This document shows, piece by piece, positions 36,026 to 47,567 of a DNA stretch of 64,000 nucleotides (within the stretch, counting starts at the first letter, position 1; the number at the start of each line of letters is the position of its first letter). The notes beneath the pieces were generated by a model. It searched no databases. It saw only the letters and a list, made by a program, of their open reading frames with translations, and was not told the origin of the DNA. A program made the position numbers and the translations under genes. The stretch lies in contig JAUIAY010000010.1 in the NCBI GenBank assembly GCA_030425285.1, positions 19,485 to 83,484 of the forward strand, given 5' to 3'. This DNA comes from Bacteroidia bacterium. GTDB taxonomy: Bacteria > Bacteroidota > Bacteroidia > Flavobacteriales > Flavobacteriaceae.

Positions 36026-36057
36026 AAAAATAGCGTGAATTTCTTCACGCTATTTTT
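36026..36057 (-). terminator. terminator downstream of rpoC
   Basis: Perfect 14-bp stem AAAAATAGCGTGAA / TTCACGCTATTTTT with loop TTTC, T-run on the minus strand continuing to about seven T. It stands 4 bp beyond the rpoC stop and just before DUF3467. Confidence 0.88.
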
Positions 36058-36061
36058 ATAA

Positions 36062-39000
36062 TTAGTTATAATTAACTTCTTGTTTAGCTTGCATCATTTC
36101 ATCAAACTCTTCTTTGGAACCTACAATAATGTTTTCATAGGCTCTCATACCTGTACCAGCAGGTATTCTGTGTCCTACAATTACATTTTCTTTAAGTCCT
36201 TCTAAAGTATCAACCTTACCATTTACAGCAGCTTCATTAAGAACTTTAGTAGTTTCTTGGAAAGAAGCAGCAGAAATAAACGATTTGGTTTGAAGTGATG
36301 CTCTAGTAATACCTTGCAGTATCGGTGTTGCAGTTGCTGGTTGAGCGTCACGTGCTTCAACTAGTTTCTTATCCTCACGACGTAACAATGAGTTTTCATC
36401 ACGTAATTGTCTTGGAGAAATAATCTGACCTGCTTTGATGTTTTCAGAATCACCAGCATCTTCAACAACCTTCATTCCGAATATTTCATCGTTTTCCTCA
36501 ATGAAATCATCTTTATGAACCAATTGGTTTTCAAGGAATGTGGTGTCACCAGAATCCATGATTCTAACTTTACGCATCATTTGTCTTACAACAACCTCAA
36601 AGTGCTTATCGTTAATTTTCACACCTTGTAAACGATATACTTCCTGAACTTCGTTAACTAAATATTGCTGAACCGCAGAAGGTCCTTTGATATTTAAAAT
36701 ATCGTTAGGCGTTACAGAACCATCTGACAAAGGCATACCTGCTTTTACAAAATCGTTTTCTTGAACAAGAATCTGATTTGATAACTTCACTAGGTATTTC
36801 TTAATATCGCCTAATTTAGACTCAACAATAATCTCACGGTTACCTCTCTTAATCTTACCGAAAGAAACGACACCATCAATATCACTAACAACAGCTGGGT
36901 TAGATGGGTTACGCGCTTCAAATAATTCTGTTACACGAGGAAGACCACCAGTAATGTCACCAGATTTAGCTGATTTACGTGGTATTTTAACTAAAATCTT
37001 ACCAACTTTAATTTTCTCACCATCGTCAATCATCAAGTGTGCTCCAACTGGTAAGTTGTAAGAACGGATGACATTTCCTTTTGCATCATCAATGTGCAAT
37101 GTTGGAATTAACTTCTTATTTCTAGATTCAGAAATTACTTTTTCTTGGAAACCAGTTTGTTCGTCAATCTCTACTTGGTAAGTAACACCTTGCTCAATGT
37201 TTTCATAACGAACTTTACCAGCAAATTCAGAAATAATTACACCGTTATATGGATCCCACTGACAAACTACATCACCTTTCTTAAGCTCTTGTCCGTTTTT
37301 AACGAATATGGTAGAGCCATAAGGAATGTTATTAGTACTTAATGTAATTCCTGTTTTCTTATCAATTAATTTTAATTCAGATGTTCTTGAAATAACAATA
37401 TTAACTGCATTTCCTTCAGAATCTTCACCTTTAACAGTTTTCAATTCATCAATTTCAGCAATACCGTCAAACTTTACAGCTAACTTATTCTCTTCAGAAA
37501 TATTACCTGCAATACCACCTACGTGGAAGGTACGTAATGTTAACTGTGTACCTGGCTCACCAATAGATTGCGCAGCAACTACACCAACAGCCTCACCTCT
37601 TTGAACCATTTTACCGGTTGCAAGGTTACGACCATAACATTTAGCACAAATACCTTGTTTTGCTTCACATGTTAAAGCAGAACGTACTTCAACAGATTCA
37701 ATTGGTGAATTCTCAATGTTATTGGCAACTACTTCATCAATCATTTGATTAGATGCAACCAATAATTCATCAGTTAAAGGATTGTAGACATCATTCAATG
37801 AAATACGTCCTACAATTCTCTCACCTAGAGTTTCAACAACTTCATCATTCTTCTTTAATGGTGTAACTTCAACACCTCTTAATGTACCACAATCTTCACT
37901 GTTTACAATAACATCTTGCGATACATCAACCAAACGGCGTGTTAAATATCCAGCATCGGCTGTCTTAAGTGCTGTATCGGCAAGACCTTTACGAGCACCG
38001 TGCGTAGAGATAAAGTATTCTAAAATTGAAAGACCTTCCTTAAAATTAGAAAGAATTGGGTTTTCAATAATCTCACCACCACCAGCTGTCGATTTTTTAG
38101 GTTTTGCCATCAGACCACGCATACCTGTAAGCTGACGAATCTGTTCTTTAGATCCACGAGCTCCAGAATCTAGCATCATATATACCGAGTTGAAACCTTG
38201 TTGATCTTCACGAATACGCTTCATAGACAATTCAGTCAATTCGGCGTTTGTAGACGTCCAAATATCAATTACCTGATTGTAACGCTCGTTATTGGTTATA
38301 AGACCCATGTTATAGTTAGCAGTAATACCATCAACTAAACCATTGGCTTTTTCAATCATGTTGTGTTTCTCTGGTGGAATAATAATATCACCTAAACTAA
38401 ATGACAGACCACCTTGGAAAGCGAAATTGTAACCTAATGTTTTAATCTCATCAAGGAATACAGCTGTTTCAGGAACACTAGTAACTTTTAAGATATCTCC
38501 AATAATGTTACGCAATGACTTTTTAGTCAATACCTCATTAATGAAACCTGCATTGTGTGGTACTTTTTCATTGAAAAGCACACGCCCAACAGTCGTATCA
38601 ATAATTTGAAGTGCTAACTTTCCTTCTTCGTTGAAATCCCAAGTTCTTACTTTGATAGCAGCGTTCAAATCAACACGTTTTTCATTGTAAGCAATAATCA
38701 CTTCTTCCGGAGAATAGAACGTTAAGCCTTCACCTTTAATTTTAACATCATCAGTAGATTTACGCTCTTTGGTCATATAATATAAACCAAGTACCATATC
38801 TTGAGAAGGTACAGCTACTGGCGAACCATTTGCTGGGTTTAATATATTATGAGATGCTAACATTAAAAGCTGTGCTTCCAATATAGCCTCTGGTCCTAAA
38901 GGTAAATGAACCGCCATTTGGTCACCATCAAAATCGGCGTTAAATGCCGTAGTAACCAATGGGTGTAATTGTATAGCTTTTCCTTCAATTAATTTTGGTT

Positions 39001-40363
39001 GGAAAGCTTGAATACCCAATCTGTGTAATGTAGGAGCACGGTTTAGCAATACTGGATGTCCTTTAAGAACATTTTCCAAGATATCCCAAACCACAGGCTC
39101 TCTTTTATCTATAATTTTCTTTGCGGATTTTACAGTCTTAACAATACCTCTTTCAATTAATTTTCTAATTACAAAAGGCTTGTATAATTCTGCTGCCATG
39201 TTTTTTGGCAATCCACATTCATATAATTTTAATTCAGGTCCAACGACAATTACCGAACGTGCAGAATAATCAACACGCTTACCTAAAAGGTTTTGACGGA
39301 AACGTCCTTGCTTACCTTTAAGTGAATCTGATAACGATTTTAACGGTCTATTAGAATCCGTTTTGACTGCTGAAGACTTACGCGTGTTATCAAATAACGA
39401 ATCTACAGATTCCTGTAACATACGCTTTTCGTTACGTAAAATTACCTCTGGTGCTTTAATTTCAACCAATCTTTTCAAACGGTTGTTACGGATAATAACA
39501 CGACGATATAAGTCATTCAAATCTGATGTAGCAAAACGCCCACCATCCAATGGTACTAACGGACGTAATTCTGGCGGGATGATTGGAATAACTTTCATAA
39601 TCATCCATTCAGCGCGATTCTCACGGTTTTCGTTAGACTCACGTAATGCTTCAACAACTTGTAAACGTTTTAACGCTTCCGTTTTACGTTGTTTTGATGT
39701 TTCAGTATTGGCTTTATGACGTAATTCAAATGATAATTCATCTAAATCAATACGCGATAACAACTCAATTAAACATTCAGCACCCATCTTGGCCAAGAAT
39801 TTGTTAGGATCTGTATCCTCCAAATATTGGTTTTCTTGTGGAAGGGTTTCTAAAATGTTTAAATATTCTTCTTCAGTAAGGAAATCCATTTTTTGTACAG
39901 GTTCTCCTTCTGCATTCTTGGCAATACCTGGCTGAATTACTACGTAACGTTCGTAGTAAATGATCATATCTAATTTTTTAGATGGTAAACCAAGTAAGTA
40001 ACCTATTTTATTTGGTAACGAACGGAAGTACCAGATGTGAGCTACAGGAACCACTAAATTAATGTGTCCTACGCGATCACGACGTACTTTCTTTTCAGTT
40101 ACTTCAACACCACAACGATCACATACAATACCTTTGTATCGTATACGCTTATATTTTCCACAAGCACATTCGTAATCCTTTACAGGACCAAAAATACGCT
40201 CACAAAACAAACCATCACGCTCTGGTTTATGAGTTCGATAATTGATAGTTTCTGGCTTTAAAACTTCACCACGAGATTCTGCTAAAATAGACTCTGGTGA
40301 AGCTAAACCAATTGAGATTTTGTTAAATCTCTGTACTGTATTCTTATCTTGTTTTCTTGCCAT
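36062..40363 (-). CDS. rpoC: DNA-directed RNA polymerase beta' subunit
   Basis: Catalytic subunit of RNA polymerase, 1433 residues. N-terminal zinc site C66, C68, C81, C84 ([16 protein letters not shown]), catalytic Mg motif NADFDGD at 475-481 (D477, D479, D481), trigger-loop and bridge-helix region, second zinc site near [11 protein letters not shown]. The gene is 32 bp behind rpoB. The length is typical of Bacteroidota, which lack the large gammaproteobacterial insertion in the trigger loop. Confidence 0.99.
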   Translation of the reverse strand: MARKQDKNTVQRFNKISIGLASPESILAESRGEVLKPETINYRTHKPERDGLFCERIFGPVKDYECACGKYKRIRYKGIVCDRCGVEVTEKKVRRDRVGHINLVVPVAHIWYFRSLPNKIGYLLGLPSKKLDMIIYYERYVVIQPGIAKNAEGEPVQKMDFLTEEEYLNILETLPQENQYLEDTDPNKFLAKMGAECLIELLSRIDLDELSFELRHKANTETSKQRKTEALKRLQVVEALRESNENRENRAEWMIMKVIPIIPPELRPLVPLDGGRFATSDLNDLYRRVIIRNNRLKRLVEIKAPEVILRNEKRMLQESVDSLFDNTRKSSAVKTDSNRPLKSLSDSLKGKQGRFRQNLLGKRVDYSARSVIVVGPELKLYECGLPKNMAAELYKPFVIRKLIERGIVKTVKSAKKIIDKREPVVWDILENVLKGHPVLLNRAPTLHRLGIQAFQPKLIEGKAIQLHPLVTTAFNADFDGDQMAVHLPLGPEAILEAQLLMLASHNILNPANGSPVAVPSQDMVLGLYYMTKERKSTDDVKIKGEGLTFYSPEEVIIAYNEKRVDLNAAIKVRTWDFNEEGKLALQIIDTTVGRVLFNEKVPHNAGFINEVLTKKSLRNIIGDILKVTSVPETAVFLDEIKTLGYNFAFQGGLSFSLGDIIIPPEKHNMIEKANGLVDGITANYNMGLITNNERYNQVIDIWTSTNAELTELSMKRIREDQQGFNSVYMMLDSGARGSKEQIRQLTGMRGLMAKPKKSTAGGGEIIENPILSNFKEGLSILEYFISTHGARKGLADTALKTADAGYLTRRLVDVSQDVIVNSEDCGTLRGVEVTPLKKNDEVVETLGERIVGRISLNDVYNPLTDELLVASNQMIDEVVANNIENSPIESVEVRSALTCEAKQGICAKCYGRNLATGKMVQRGEAVGVVAAQSIGEPGTQLTLRTFHVGGIAGNISEENKLAVKFDGIAEIDELKTVKGEDSEGNAVNIVISRTSELKLIDKKTGITLSTNNIPYGSTIFVKNGQELKKGDVVCQWDPYNGVIISEFAGKVRYENIEQGVTYQVEIDEQTGFQEKVISESRNKKLIPTLHIDDAKGNVIRSYNLPVGAHLMIDDGEKIKVGKILVKIPRKSAKSGDITGGLPRVTELFEARNPSNPAVVSDIDGVVSFGKIKRGNREIIVESKLGDIKKYLVKLSNQILVQENDFVKAGMPLSDGSVTPNDILNIKGPSAVQQYLVNEVQEVYRLQGVKINDKHFEVVVRQMMRKVRIMDSGDTTFLENQLVHKDDFIEENDEIFGMKVVEDAGDSENIKAGQIISPRQLRDENSLLRREDKKLVEARDAQPATATPILQGITRASLQTKSFISAASFQETTKVLNEAAVNGKVDTLEGLKENVIVGHRIPAGTGMRAYENIIVGSKEEFDEMMQAKQEVNYN

Positions 40364-40395
40364 AATATATGGTTGAAATGAATTTTATTAATTAA

Positions 40396-43300
40396 CTACT
40401 CCTCTAATCTGATATCCAATCCTAGACCTTTCAATTCATGCATTAATACATTGAATGATTCTGGTAATCCAGGCTCTGGCATTGGCTCACCTTTAACAAT
40501 ACTTTCGTATGTTTTGGCTCTACCAATAACATCATCAGATTTAACGGTCAATATTTCTCTTAAGGTTGCAGACGCTCCATAAGCTTCAAGAGCCCAAACC
40601 TCCATCTCACCAAAACGCTGACCACCAAACTGTGCTTTACCACCTAATGGTTGTTGCGTAATTAATGAGTAAGGACCAATAGAACGCGCGTGCATCTTAT
40701 CGTCAACCATATGACCTAGCTTCAACATGTAGATAACACCTACAGTTGCTGGTTGGTCAAAACGATCTCCTGTACCACCATCATATAGATAGGTGTGTCC
40801 GAATCTTGGAATTCCAGCTTCGTCTGTAAACTCGTTGATTTGATCTAGAGTTGCACCATCAAAGATTGGAGTCGCATATGTACGGTTCAATTTTTGACCA
40901 GCCCATCCAAGAACGGTTTCATAAATCTGACCGATGTTCATACGCGATGGTACACCAAGAGGATTCAATACGATATCAACAGGCGTTCCATCTTCAAGGA
41001 ATGGCATATCTTCCTGACGAACAATACGAGCAACAATGCCTTTGTTACCGTGACGACCTGCCATTTTATCACCAACTTTAAGCTTACGCTTTTTAGCAAT
41101 ATAAACTTTAGCTAACTTGATGATACCTGCTGGTAACTCGTCACCTACAGAAATCGTAAATTTCTCACGACGCAACGACCCCTGTAAATCGTTTTCTTTA
41201 ATCTTGTAGTTATGAATTAAATCAGCAACTAATTTATTAGTATGGTCATCTGTAGTCCATTGACCACTTGTTAAGTGAACATAATCATCAACAGCGTTCA
41301 ACATTTTAAGTGTGTACTTTTTACCTTTTGGCAATACTTCTTCACCTAAATCATTGTAAACACCTTGAGCAGTTTTTCCTCCAACTATAGCAAATAGTTT
41401 GTCAACTAAAATACTTTGTAAGTCATCAAACTTCTTGTTATAAAGTGCTTCTAACTGTGCAATATCTTCCTTATCCTGTGCTCTTTTACGCTTATCCTTA
41501 ACCGCACGAGAGAATAATTTCTTATCAATTACGACACCATTTAATGAAGGAGACGCTTTTAATGAAGCATCTTTTACATCTCCGGCTTTATCACCAAAGA
41601 TGGCACGTAATAATTTTTCCTCTGGAGTAGGATCTGATTCACCTTTAGGCGTAATCTTACCAATAAGAATATCACCAGGCTTTACTTCAGCACCCACACG
41701 AATCATACCGTGTTCATCTAAATCTTTAGTTGCTTCTTCCGAAACGTTAGGAATATCATTAGTCAACTCCTCGTTACCTAATTTAGTGTCACGAACTTCT
41801 AGCGAATACTCATCAATATGAATAGACGTAAAAATATCTTCACGAACTACCTTTTCAGAAATTACAATCGCATCCTCAAAGTTATACCCTTTCCAAGGCA
41901 TAAAGGCTACTTTCATATTTCTACCTAATGCCAATTCTCCGTTTTGAGTTGCATAACCCTCACAAAGTACTTGACCTTTGGTTACCTTATCTCCTTTTCT
42001 AACAATGGATTTCAGGTTGATAGAAGTTCCTTGGTTAGTTTTTCTAAATTTAACCAAAGGATATGTTTTGATCTCACTGTCAAAACTTACTTTAGCTTCA
42101 TCTTCAGTTCTATCGTACTTAATGACAATTTCATTGGCATCAACATACTCAACCACACCATTTCCTTCAGCATTGATTAAAACACGAGAATCCGTAGCTA
42201 CTTGTCTTTCCAATCCAGTACCAACAATAGGTGCTTGTGGACGTAATAATGGAACTGCCTGACGCATCATGTTTGATCCCATCAAAGCACGGTTCGCGTC
42301 ATCATGCTCCAAGAACGGAATTAAAGATGCAGAAATAGAAGCAATTTGGTTAGGAGCAACATCGGTATAGTGAACTTGAGTTGGTTCAATTACTGGGAAG
42401 TCACCTTCCATTCTAGCAATTACCTTATCATGAACAATTTTACCTTTGTCATCAACTTCAACAGTTGCTTGAGCAATTAATTGCTCTTCTTCTTCTTCAG
42501 CACTTAAATAAATTGGATCACCTTTAATATCTACAACACCATCTTCAACTTTTCTATAAGGTGTTTCAATGAATCCCATTGAGTTTACTTTGGCGTAAAC
42601 CGATAATGAAGAAATCAAACCAATGTTTGGTCCTTCAGGTGTTTCAATAGGACACAATCTTCCGTAGTGTGTGTAGTGAACGTCACGAACCTCGAAACCA
42701 GCTCTTTCTCTTGATAGACCTCCAGGTCCTAAAGCTGATAAACGACGTTTGTGTGTTATCTCTGCCAATGGATTCGTTTGATCCATAAATTGAGATAACT
42801 GGTTAGTACCAAAGAATGAGTTAATAACAGACGATAATGTCTTGGCATTAATCAAATCAATTGGTGTAAATACTTCGTTATCACGAACGTTCATACGCTC
42901 ACGAATAGTACGTGCCATACGAGCTAAACCAACACCAAACTGTTGAGATAATTGTTCACCTACAGTACGTACACGACGGTTAGATAAGTGATCAATATCA
43001 TCAATCTCTGCTTTAGAATTGATAAGCTCAATTAAATATTTAATGATGGTAATGATATCTTCTTTGGTAAGCACTTGCTTATCCATTCCTATATCAAGAC
43101 CTAATTTTTTGTTCATTCTGTAACGACCTACTTCACCTAAAGAGTAACGTTGGTCAGAGAAGAATAATTTGTCAATAATACCACGAGCAGTTTCTTCATC
43201 TGGCGGCTCGGCATTACGTAATTGACGGTATATGTGTTCAACAGCCTCTTTTTCAGAGTTTGTTGGATCTTTTTGTAATGTGTTGTGAATAATAGCGTAA

Positions 43301-44211
43301 TCACCTTGTTGTGCACTTTCCTTATGTAAAAGAATAGTTTTAACACTTGTTTCAAGGATTTCTTCGATATTGTCTTTATCAAGAACCGTATCACGGTCTA
43401 ATACAATCTCGTTACGCTCAATAGATACTACTTCACCTGTATCTTCATCCACAAAATCCTCGTGCCATGTATTAAGAACACGTGCTGCAAGTTTACGTCC
43501 TAATACTTTTTTCAATCCAGCTTTAGATACTTTCACTTCTTCAGCCAAATCAAAAATTTCTAATATATCTTTATCTCTTTCAAAACCAATAGCTCTAAAC
43601 AAGGTAGTAACTGGTAACTTTTTCTTACGGTCAATATACGCATACATCACACTGTTGATGTCTGTTGCGAATTCAATCCAAGAACCTTTAAATGGAATTA
43701 CTCTAGCAGAGTATAATTTTGTTCCATTAGCATGGAATGATTGACCAAAGAATACTCCAGGTGAACGGTGTAATTGTGAAACTACTACACGTTCGGCTCC
43801 ATTAATGACAAAAGTACCACTTGGCGTCATGTATGGAATTGTTCCTAAATACACATCTTGAACAATGGTCTCGAAATCCTCATGTTCAGGGTCTGTACAG
43901 TACAATTTTAACCTAGCCTTCAATGGAACGCTATATGTAAGTCCTCTTTCAATACACTCTTCTATGGTGTATCGTGGTGGATCGATAAAGTAATCTAAAA
44001 ATTCTAAAACAAATTGATTACGTGTGTCTGTTATTGGGAAGTTTTCCATGAAGGTATTGTATAACCCTTCATCTCCTCGTTCTTCAGATTTAGTTTCTAG
44101 CTGGAAAAAATCCTGGAAGGATTTTATCTGAATATCCATAAAGTCTGGATATTCAGTTCTATTGACAATAGATGAGAAATTTAATCTTTCAGCTTGTTTT
44201 TCTAACATCAA
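40396..44211 (-). CDS. rpoB: DNA-directed RNA polymerase beta subunit
   Basis: 1271-residue RNA polymerase subunit. The rifampicin-binding region reads [20 protein letters not shown]...[11 protein letters not shown] and is of the sensitive type (the usual Q, D, H, R and S positions are unchanged). GNKGIVARI and the C-terminal clamp segment ([19 protein letters not shown]) are intact. It may begin at the second ATG. The 123-bp gap from rplL contains two hairpins that could act as an attenuator. Confidence 0.99.
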   Translation of the reverse strand: MMLEKQAERLNFSSIVNRTEYPDFMDIQIKSFQDFFQLETKSEERGDEGLYNTFMENFPITDTRNQFVLEFLDYFIDPPRYTIEECIERGLTYSVPLKARLKLYCTDPEHEDFETIVQDVYLGTIPYMTPSGTFVINGAERVVVSQLHRSPGVFFGQSFHANGTKLYSARVIPFKGSWIEFATDINSVMYAYIDRKKKLPVTTLFRAIGFERDKDILEIFDLAEEVKVSKAGLKKVLGRKLAARVLNTWHEDFVDEDTGEVVSIERNEIVLDRDTVLDKDNIEEILETSVKTILLHKESAQQGDYAIIHNTLQKDPTNSEKEAVEHIYRQLRNAEPPDEETARGIIDKLFFSDQRYSLGEVGRYRMNKKLGLDIGMDKQVLTKEDIITIIKYLIELINSKAEIDDIDHLSNRRVRTVGEQLSQQFGVGLARMARTIRERMNVRDNEVFTPIDLINAKTLSSVINSFFGTNQLSQFMDQTNPLAEITHKRRLSALGPGGLSRERAGFEVRDVHYTHYGRLCPIETPEGPNIGLISSLSVYAKVNSMGFIETPYRKVEDGVVDIKGDPIYLSAEEEEEQLIAQATVEVDDKGKIVHDKVIARMEGDFPVIEPTQVHYTDVAPNQIASISASLIPFLEHDDANRALMGSNMMRQAVPLLRPQAPIVGTGLERQVATDSRVLINAEGNGVVEYVDANEIVIKYDRTEDEAKVSFDSEIKTYPLVKFRKTNQGTSINLKSIVRKGDKVTKGQVLCEGYATQNGELALGRNMKVAFMPWKGYNFEDAIVISEKVVREDIFTSIHIDEYSLEVRDTKLGNEELTNDIPNVSEEATKDLDEHGMIRVGAEVKPGDILIGKITPKGESDPTPEEKLLRAIFGDKAGDVKDASLKASPSLNGVVIDKKLFSRAVKDKRKRAQDKEDIAQLEALYNKKFDDLQSILVDKLFAIVGGKTAQGVYNDLGEEVLPKGKKYTLKMLNAVDDYVHLTSGQWTTDDHTNKLVADLIHNYKIKENDLQGSLRREKFTISVGDELPAGIIKLAKVYIAKKRKLKVGDKMAGRHGNKGIVARIVRQEDMPFLEDGTPVDIVLNPLGVPSRMNIGQIYETVLGWAGQKLNRTYATPIFDGATLDQINEFTDEAGIPRFGHTYLYDGGTGDRFDQPATVGVIYMLKLGHMVDDKMHARSIGPYSLITQQPLGGKAQFGGQRFGEMEVWALEAYGASATLREILTVKSDDVIGRAKTYESIVKGEPMPEPGLPESFNVLMHELKGLGLDIRLEE

Positions 44212-44228
44212 TGGACGGAATTTTGATT

Positions 44229-44311
44229 AAAAAAAATGTGACTGCGTATAGGTCACGGTTATATACGCAAAATGGTCTAGGCCCAGAAGTGATTAACTTC
44301 AGGCCTAAACC
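44229..44311 (-). promoter_or_regulatory. rplL-rpoB intercistronic hairpins, possible attenuator
   Basis: On the minus strand, a long hairpin (44274-44311; ACTTC and GGCCTA blocks paired around loop TAATC) is followed by GCGTATA (44268-44262) pairing with TATACGC (44250-44244). Inside and beyond this second stem, GTGAC (44256-44252) can instead pair with GTCAC (44242-44238), which is followed by A-T8 (44236-44229). The two pairings exclude each other, and only the second is terminator-like. Partial termination between r-protein and RNA polymerase genes is known in other bacteria. Confidence 0.5.
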
Positions 44312-44334
44312 TTTATGTGTTTGGGGTGTTAAGC

Positions 44335-44712
44335 TTACTTAAGCTCAACCTCAGCTCCTGCTTCTTCTAAAGAAGATTTTAAGCCTTCAGCTTCGTCTTT
44401 AGATACACCTTCTTTAATTGCGCTTGGTGCACCATCAACTAATTCTTTAGCTTCTTTTAATCCTAGACCAGTTAATTCCTTAACTAATTTTACAACTGCT
44501 AATTTAGAACCACCAGCGGCTTTAAGGATTACATCAAATTCTGATTTTTCTTCTGCAGCTTCACCACCACCAGCACCTGGGCCAGCAGCAACAGCTACTG
44601 CAGCAGCAGCAGGCTCAATACCATACTCATCTTTTAAAATAGTAGCTAACTCATTAACTTCTTTTACTGATAAGTTAACTAATTGTTCTGCGAAATCTTT
44701 TAAATCTGCCAT
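44335..44712 (-). CDS. rplL: 50S ribosomal protein bL12 (L7/L12)
   Basis: Stalk protein of 125 residues recruiting translational GTPases. N-terminal dimerisation helices ([19 protein letters not shown]), an Ala/Gly-rich hinge ([16 protein letters not shown]), and the C-terminal domain [20 protein letters not shown] with [15 protein letters not shown]. 66 bp behind rplJ. Confidence 0.98.
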   Translation of the reverse strand: MADLKDFAEQLVNLSVKEVNELATILKDEYGIEPAAAAVAVAAGPGAGGGEAAEEKSEFDVILKAAGGSKLAVVKLVKELTGLGLKEAKELVDGAPSAIKEGVSKDEAEGLKSSLEEAGAEVELK

Positions 44713-44778
44713 TTTTCTATCGTTTTAATAAATTTTTAATTTTAATATAATTGTGTAAAAAGTGCGTACTTTTTTGGA

Positions 44779-45300
44779 TTATCCTTCTTTTTCGGATAAT
44801 GTTTTAATAATACCTGCAAGCTTACCACCACTAGATTGAAGTGCTGAAATAACGCTCTTCGCTGGCGATTGTAATAAGCCGATAATATCGCCGATAACTT
44901 CTTCTTTAGATTTGATATCAACTAAAGCGTCTAATTGTTCGTCACCAATGTAAATAGCTTCCTCGATAAACGCTCCTTTTAAAAGAGGTCTATCTGATTT
45001 TTTACGGAAGTTTTTGATTACTTTGGCTGGCGCATTACCAGTTTCAGCATACATGACTGAAGTATTCCCTTTTAATATAGTAGGAAGATCTCCGAAGTCT
45101 TTATCTGATGCTTCCATTGCTTTTTGAAGCAAGGTATTCTTAACAACTGCTAATTTAATGTTAGCCTTGAAACAAGCACGACGTAAATCTGAAGTCGTAC
45201 CTGCATTTAATCCTGAAATATCTGTTAAATAAATATTTGAACTATCGGCTAATTGTGCAGTTAAGTCTTCAATTACTTGTGATTTTTCTTCTCTTGTCAT
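44779..45300 (-). CDS. rplJ: 50S ribosomal protein uL10
   Basis: Base of the ribosomal stalk, 173 residues; MTREEKSQVIEDLTAQLADS, the rRNA-binding region ARRxxLR-like DLRRACFKANIKLAVVKNTL, and a C-terminal helix for bL12 dimers. Only 19 bp separate it from rplA, so the long L10 leader that mediates autoregulation in E. coli is absent at this position. Confidence 0.97.
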   Translation of the reverse strand: MTREEKSQVIEDLTAQLADSSNIYLTDISGLNAGTTSDLRRACFKANIKLAVVKNTLLQKAMEASDKDFGDLPTILKGNTSVMYAETGNAPAKVIKNFRKKSDRPLLKGAFIEEAIYIGDEQLDALVDIKSKEEVIGDIIGLLQSPAKSVISALQSSGGKLAGIIKTLSEKEG

Positions 45301-45319
45301 AATAAAAGTTTTAAACTAC

Positions 45320-46009
45320 TTAACCAATTTTTGGATCAACGGCTAAACTAGGACTCATAGTACTTGACATATAAATGCTCTTTACATAAGTTCCTTTAGC
45401 TGCAGTTGGCTTAAGTTTTATTAATGTTTGTAATAATTCATTTGCATTACCTGCAATTTTATCAGCACTAAAAGATGCTTTACCTATAGATGCATGTACA
45501 ATACCTGTTTTATCAACTTTAAAGTCAATTTTACCAGACTTTACATCATTTACAGCTTTAGCAACATCCATAGTCACTGTACCAGTTTTTGGGTTTGGCA
45601 TTAAACCACGAGGACCTAACACGCGTCCTAAGGGACCTAATTTACCCATAACACTTGGCATAGTAATGATAACATCTACGTCAGTCCAACCACCTTTGAT
45701 TTTATCAAGGTATTCGTCTAATCCAACAAAATCAGCTCCAGCTTCTTTAGCTTCTGCTTCTTTGTCTGGTGTTACCAATGCTAATACTTTCACGTCTTTA
45801 CCAGTACCATGAGGTAATGTTACAACCCCTCTAACCATTTGATTAGCTTTACGAGGATCAACTCCTAAACGTACTGCTAAGTCAACAGAGGCATCAAACT
45901 TGGTATTGGTAATTTCTTTCACTAATGAAGATGCTTCGTCAATAGAATAAAGTTTCCCTTTTTCTATTTTAGCCAAAGCCTCCTTTTGTTTTCTTGTTAA
46001 TCTTGCCAT
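45320..46009 (-). CDS. rplA: 50S ribosomal protein uL1
   Basis: Ribosomal L1-stalk protein of 229 residues. [33 protein letters not shown], and [10 protein letters not shown] are diagnostic. It is translated 18 bp downstream of rplK. In many bacteria L1 represses its own operon; no obvious mimic of the rRNA site is visible here. Confidence 0.98.
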   Translation of the reverse strand: MARLTRKQKEALAKIEKGKLYSIDEASSLVKEITNTKFDASVDLAVRLGVDPRKANQMVRGVVTLPHGTGKDVKVLALVTPDKEAEAKEAGADFVGLDEYLDKIKGGWTDVDVIITMPSVMGKLGPLGRVLGPRGLMPNPKTGTVTMDVAKAVNDVKSGKIDFKVDKTGIVHASIGKASFSADKIAGNANELLQTLIKLKPTAAKGTYVKSIYMSSTMSPSLAVDPKIG

Positions 46010-46027
46010 TTTTTAAAATTTTTTAGA

Positions 46028-46468
46028 TTAATTAGGGGCTTGGCCTCCTTTTACAGTTATACCCATAGATCTTGCAGTTCCAGCTACCATTGTCATGGCA
46101 GACTCTACTGTAAATGCATTTAAGTCTTGCATTTTGTCTTCAGCTATGGTTCTAATCTGATCCCAAGAAACTTTAGCTACTTTTTTAATGTGAGGCTCTC
46201 CAGAACCTTTCTTCACCTTGGCCGCTTCTAATAATTGTACTGCTGCAGGAGGTGTTTTGATTACGAAGTCAAAAGACTTGTCTTTGTAAACAGAAATCAC
46301 AACTGGTAATACTTTACCAGCTTTATCTTGGGTTCTCGCATTAAACTGCTTACAGAACTCCATGATATTAACTCCAGCGGCACCTAAAGCGGGTCCAACC
46401 GGTGGCGACGGATTCGCAGCACCTCCCCTAACTTGTAGTTTAACTACTTTACTTAATTCTTTTGCCAT
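46028..46468 (-). CDS. rplK: 50S ribosomal protein uL11
   Basis: GTPase-centre ribosomal protein of 146 residues: [23 protein letters not shown] is the conserved rRNA/thiostrepton region, and [10 protein letters not shown] the C-terminal signature. The 70-bp gap to nusG holds an imperfect hairpin (TACAACCTTA paired with TAAGGATTGTA, about 46484-46516) of unknown role. Confidence 0.98.
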   Translation of the reverse strand: MAKELSKVVKLQVRGGAANPSPPVGPALGAAGVNIMEFCKQFNARTQDKAGKVLPVVISVYKDKSFDFVIKTPPAAVQLLEAAKVKKGSGEPHIKKVAKVSWDQIRTIAEDKMQDLNAFTVESAMTMVAGTARSMGITVKGGQAPN

Positions 46469-46538
46469 TTTTAATAATTTAGTTTATACAATCCTTATGA
46501 TTGGAAGCGTAAGGTTGTACTATATCTTGTAACAATTA

Positions 46539-47093
46539 TTATACTTTTTCAACTTGCATATAACTCAATTCCAATGGTGTCTTTCTACCGAAAATCTTAA
46601 CCATAACCTCAAGTTTACGCTTTTCTTCATTGATTTTTTCAATGGTTCCATCGAATCCGTTGAAAGGCCCATCAATAACCTTAACCGTTTCTCCTTTTGT
46701 AAATGGAATGGCTACATTAGCATCTGCCTCAAGAGACAATTCATCCACTTTTCCTAACATTCTATTTACTTCAGACTGTCGTAACGGCACTGGATCTCCA
46801 CCTTTTGTTTCACCCAAAAATCCGATAACATTTGTAACAGATTTAATGATATGAGGTATCTCTCCCGTTAAATTTGCTTTTATCATGATGTAGCCAGGAA
46901 AATAAACTTTTTCTTTGTTTATCTTCTTGCCATTTCTGATTTGAATAACCTTTTCGGTTGGTACTAAAACCTCATCTACATAATCTTCAAATCCTAAACG
47001 GGCAATTTCGTTTTCGATGTAAGTTTTGATCTTGTTTTCCTGACCACTTACAGCTCTAACTACATACCATTTTTTTTCGTTTCCTTCAGACAT
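46539..47093 (-). CDS. nusG: transcription elongation/termination factor NusG
   Basis: 184 residues with NGN domain (KWYVVRAVSGQENKIKTYIE, YFPGYIMIKA) and C-terminal KOW domain (FTKGETVKVIDGPFNGFDGTIEKI). It couples RNA polymerase to ribosome or Rho. Located 11 bp after secE, the universal secE-nusG pair. Confidence 0.98.
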   Translation of the reverse strand: MSEGNEKKWYVVRAVSGQENKIKTYIENEIARLGFEDYVDEVLVPTEKVIQIRNGKKINKEKVYFPGYIMIKANLTGEIPHIIKSVTNVIGFLGETKGGDPVPLRQSEVNRMLGKVDELSLEADANVAIPFTKGETVKVIDGPFNGFDGTIEKINEEKRKLEVMVKIFGRKTPLELSYMQVEKV

Positions 47094-47104
47094 ACAATTT
47101 TAAT

Positions 47105-47302
47105 TTAACCGTTTAACCATTTAAAGTAAAATCCTATGGCTTTGCTGAACACTGTATCTACTCCCCAAATTGCTAGTGAGAAAATAATTGAAAAAACTGC
47201 CACTAAAACAGTTAAGCTCTGCGCTTCAGCCCAAGAAGGCCAAGTCACATTATTTTTTAACTCTCCAAACGATTCTTTTATATAGTTTACAATTCCAGCC
47301 AT
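47105..47302 (-). CDS. secE: preprotein translocase subunit SecE
   Basis: 65-residue minimal SecE with one transmembrane segment (LTVLVAVFSIIFSLAIWGVDTVF) preceded by the amphipathic helix IVNYIKESFGELKNNVTWPSWAEA; NVTWPSWAEA is the conserved SecE cytosolic signature. Confidence 0.97.
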   Translation of the reverse strand: MAGIVNYIKESFGELKNNVTWPSWAEAQSLTVLVAVFSIIFSLAIWGVDTVFSKAIGFYFKWLNG

Positions 47303-47358
47303 TATATATTTTTTTTACAATATTAGAGCTTCAACATAAAGACAGCTCTGGGTTTTGT

Positions 47359-47382
47359 TTAACTCTGCACGGGTTGAGAGAC
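47359..47382 (-). repeat. duplicated 3' fragment of tRNA-Trp
   Basis: The block GCACGGGTTGAGAG (47367-47380) repeats identically at 47433-47446 at the 3' end of tRNA-Trp, and the flanking TTAAC is also shared. Only the acceptor end is duplicated, 66 bp downstream of the intact gene, so this is not a functional tRNA. Confidence 0.7.
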
Positions 47383-47433
47383 TTACTTCGTCTACGCTCA
47401 GCATAAACTTCTTGCTCACAATCCTTAACTTCG

Positions 47434-47506
47434 CACGGGTTGAGAGGCTCGAACTCCCGACACCTGGTTTTGGAGACCAGTGCTCTACCAACTGAGCTAA
47501 ACCCGT
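47434..47506 (-). tRNA. tRNA-Trp (anticodon CCA)
   Basis: 73 nt: acceptor ACGGGTT / AACCCGT, D-arm AGCTCAGTTGG, anticodon loop CTCCAAA, T-arm GGGAGTTCGAGCCTC, discriminator G. CCA not encoded. Its place between tuf and secE matches many Bacteroidota. Confidence 0.96.
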
Positions 47507-47567
47507 AAATACAAGTCAAGGTATTCCGAATCCGGAATACCTTAACTTTACTATTTGATGAATTTTA

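Noticed and set aside
43137..43394. Minus-strand frame inside rpoB in another phase
   Set aside because: Out-of-frame shadow of a highly conserved coding region; no family resemblance.
47331..47519. Minus-strand open frame of 62 codons across tRNA-Trp
   Set aside because: It is translation of the tRNA gene and of its duplicated 3' end, with tRNA-derived peptide patterns; no start signal or family resemblance.
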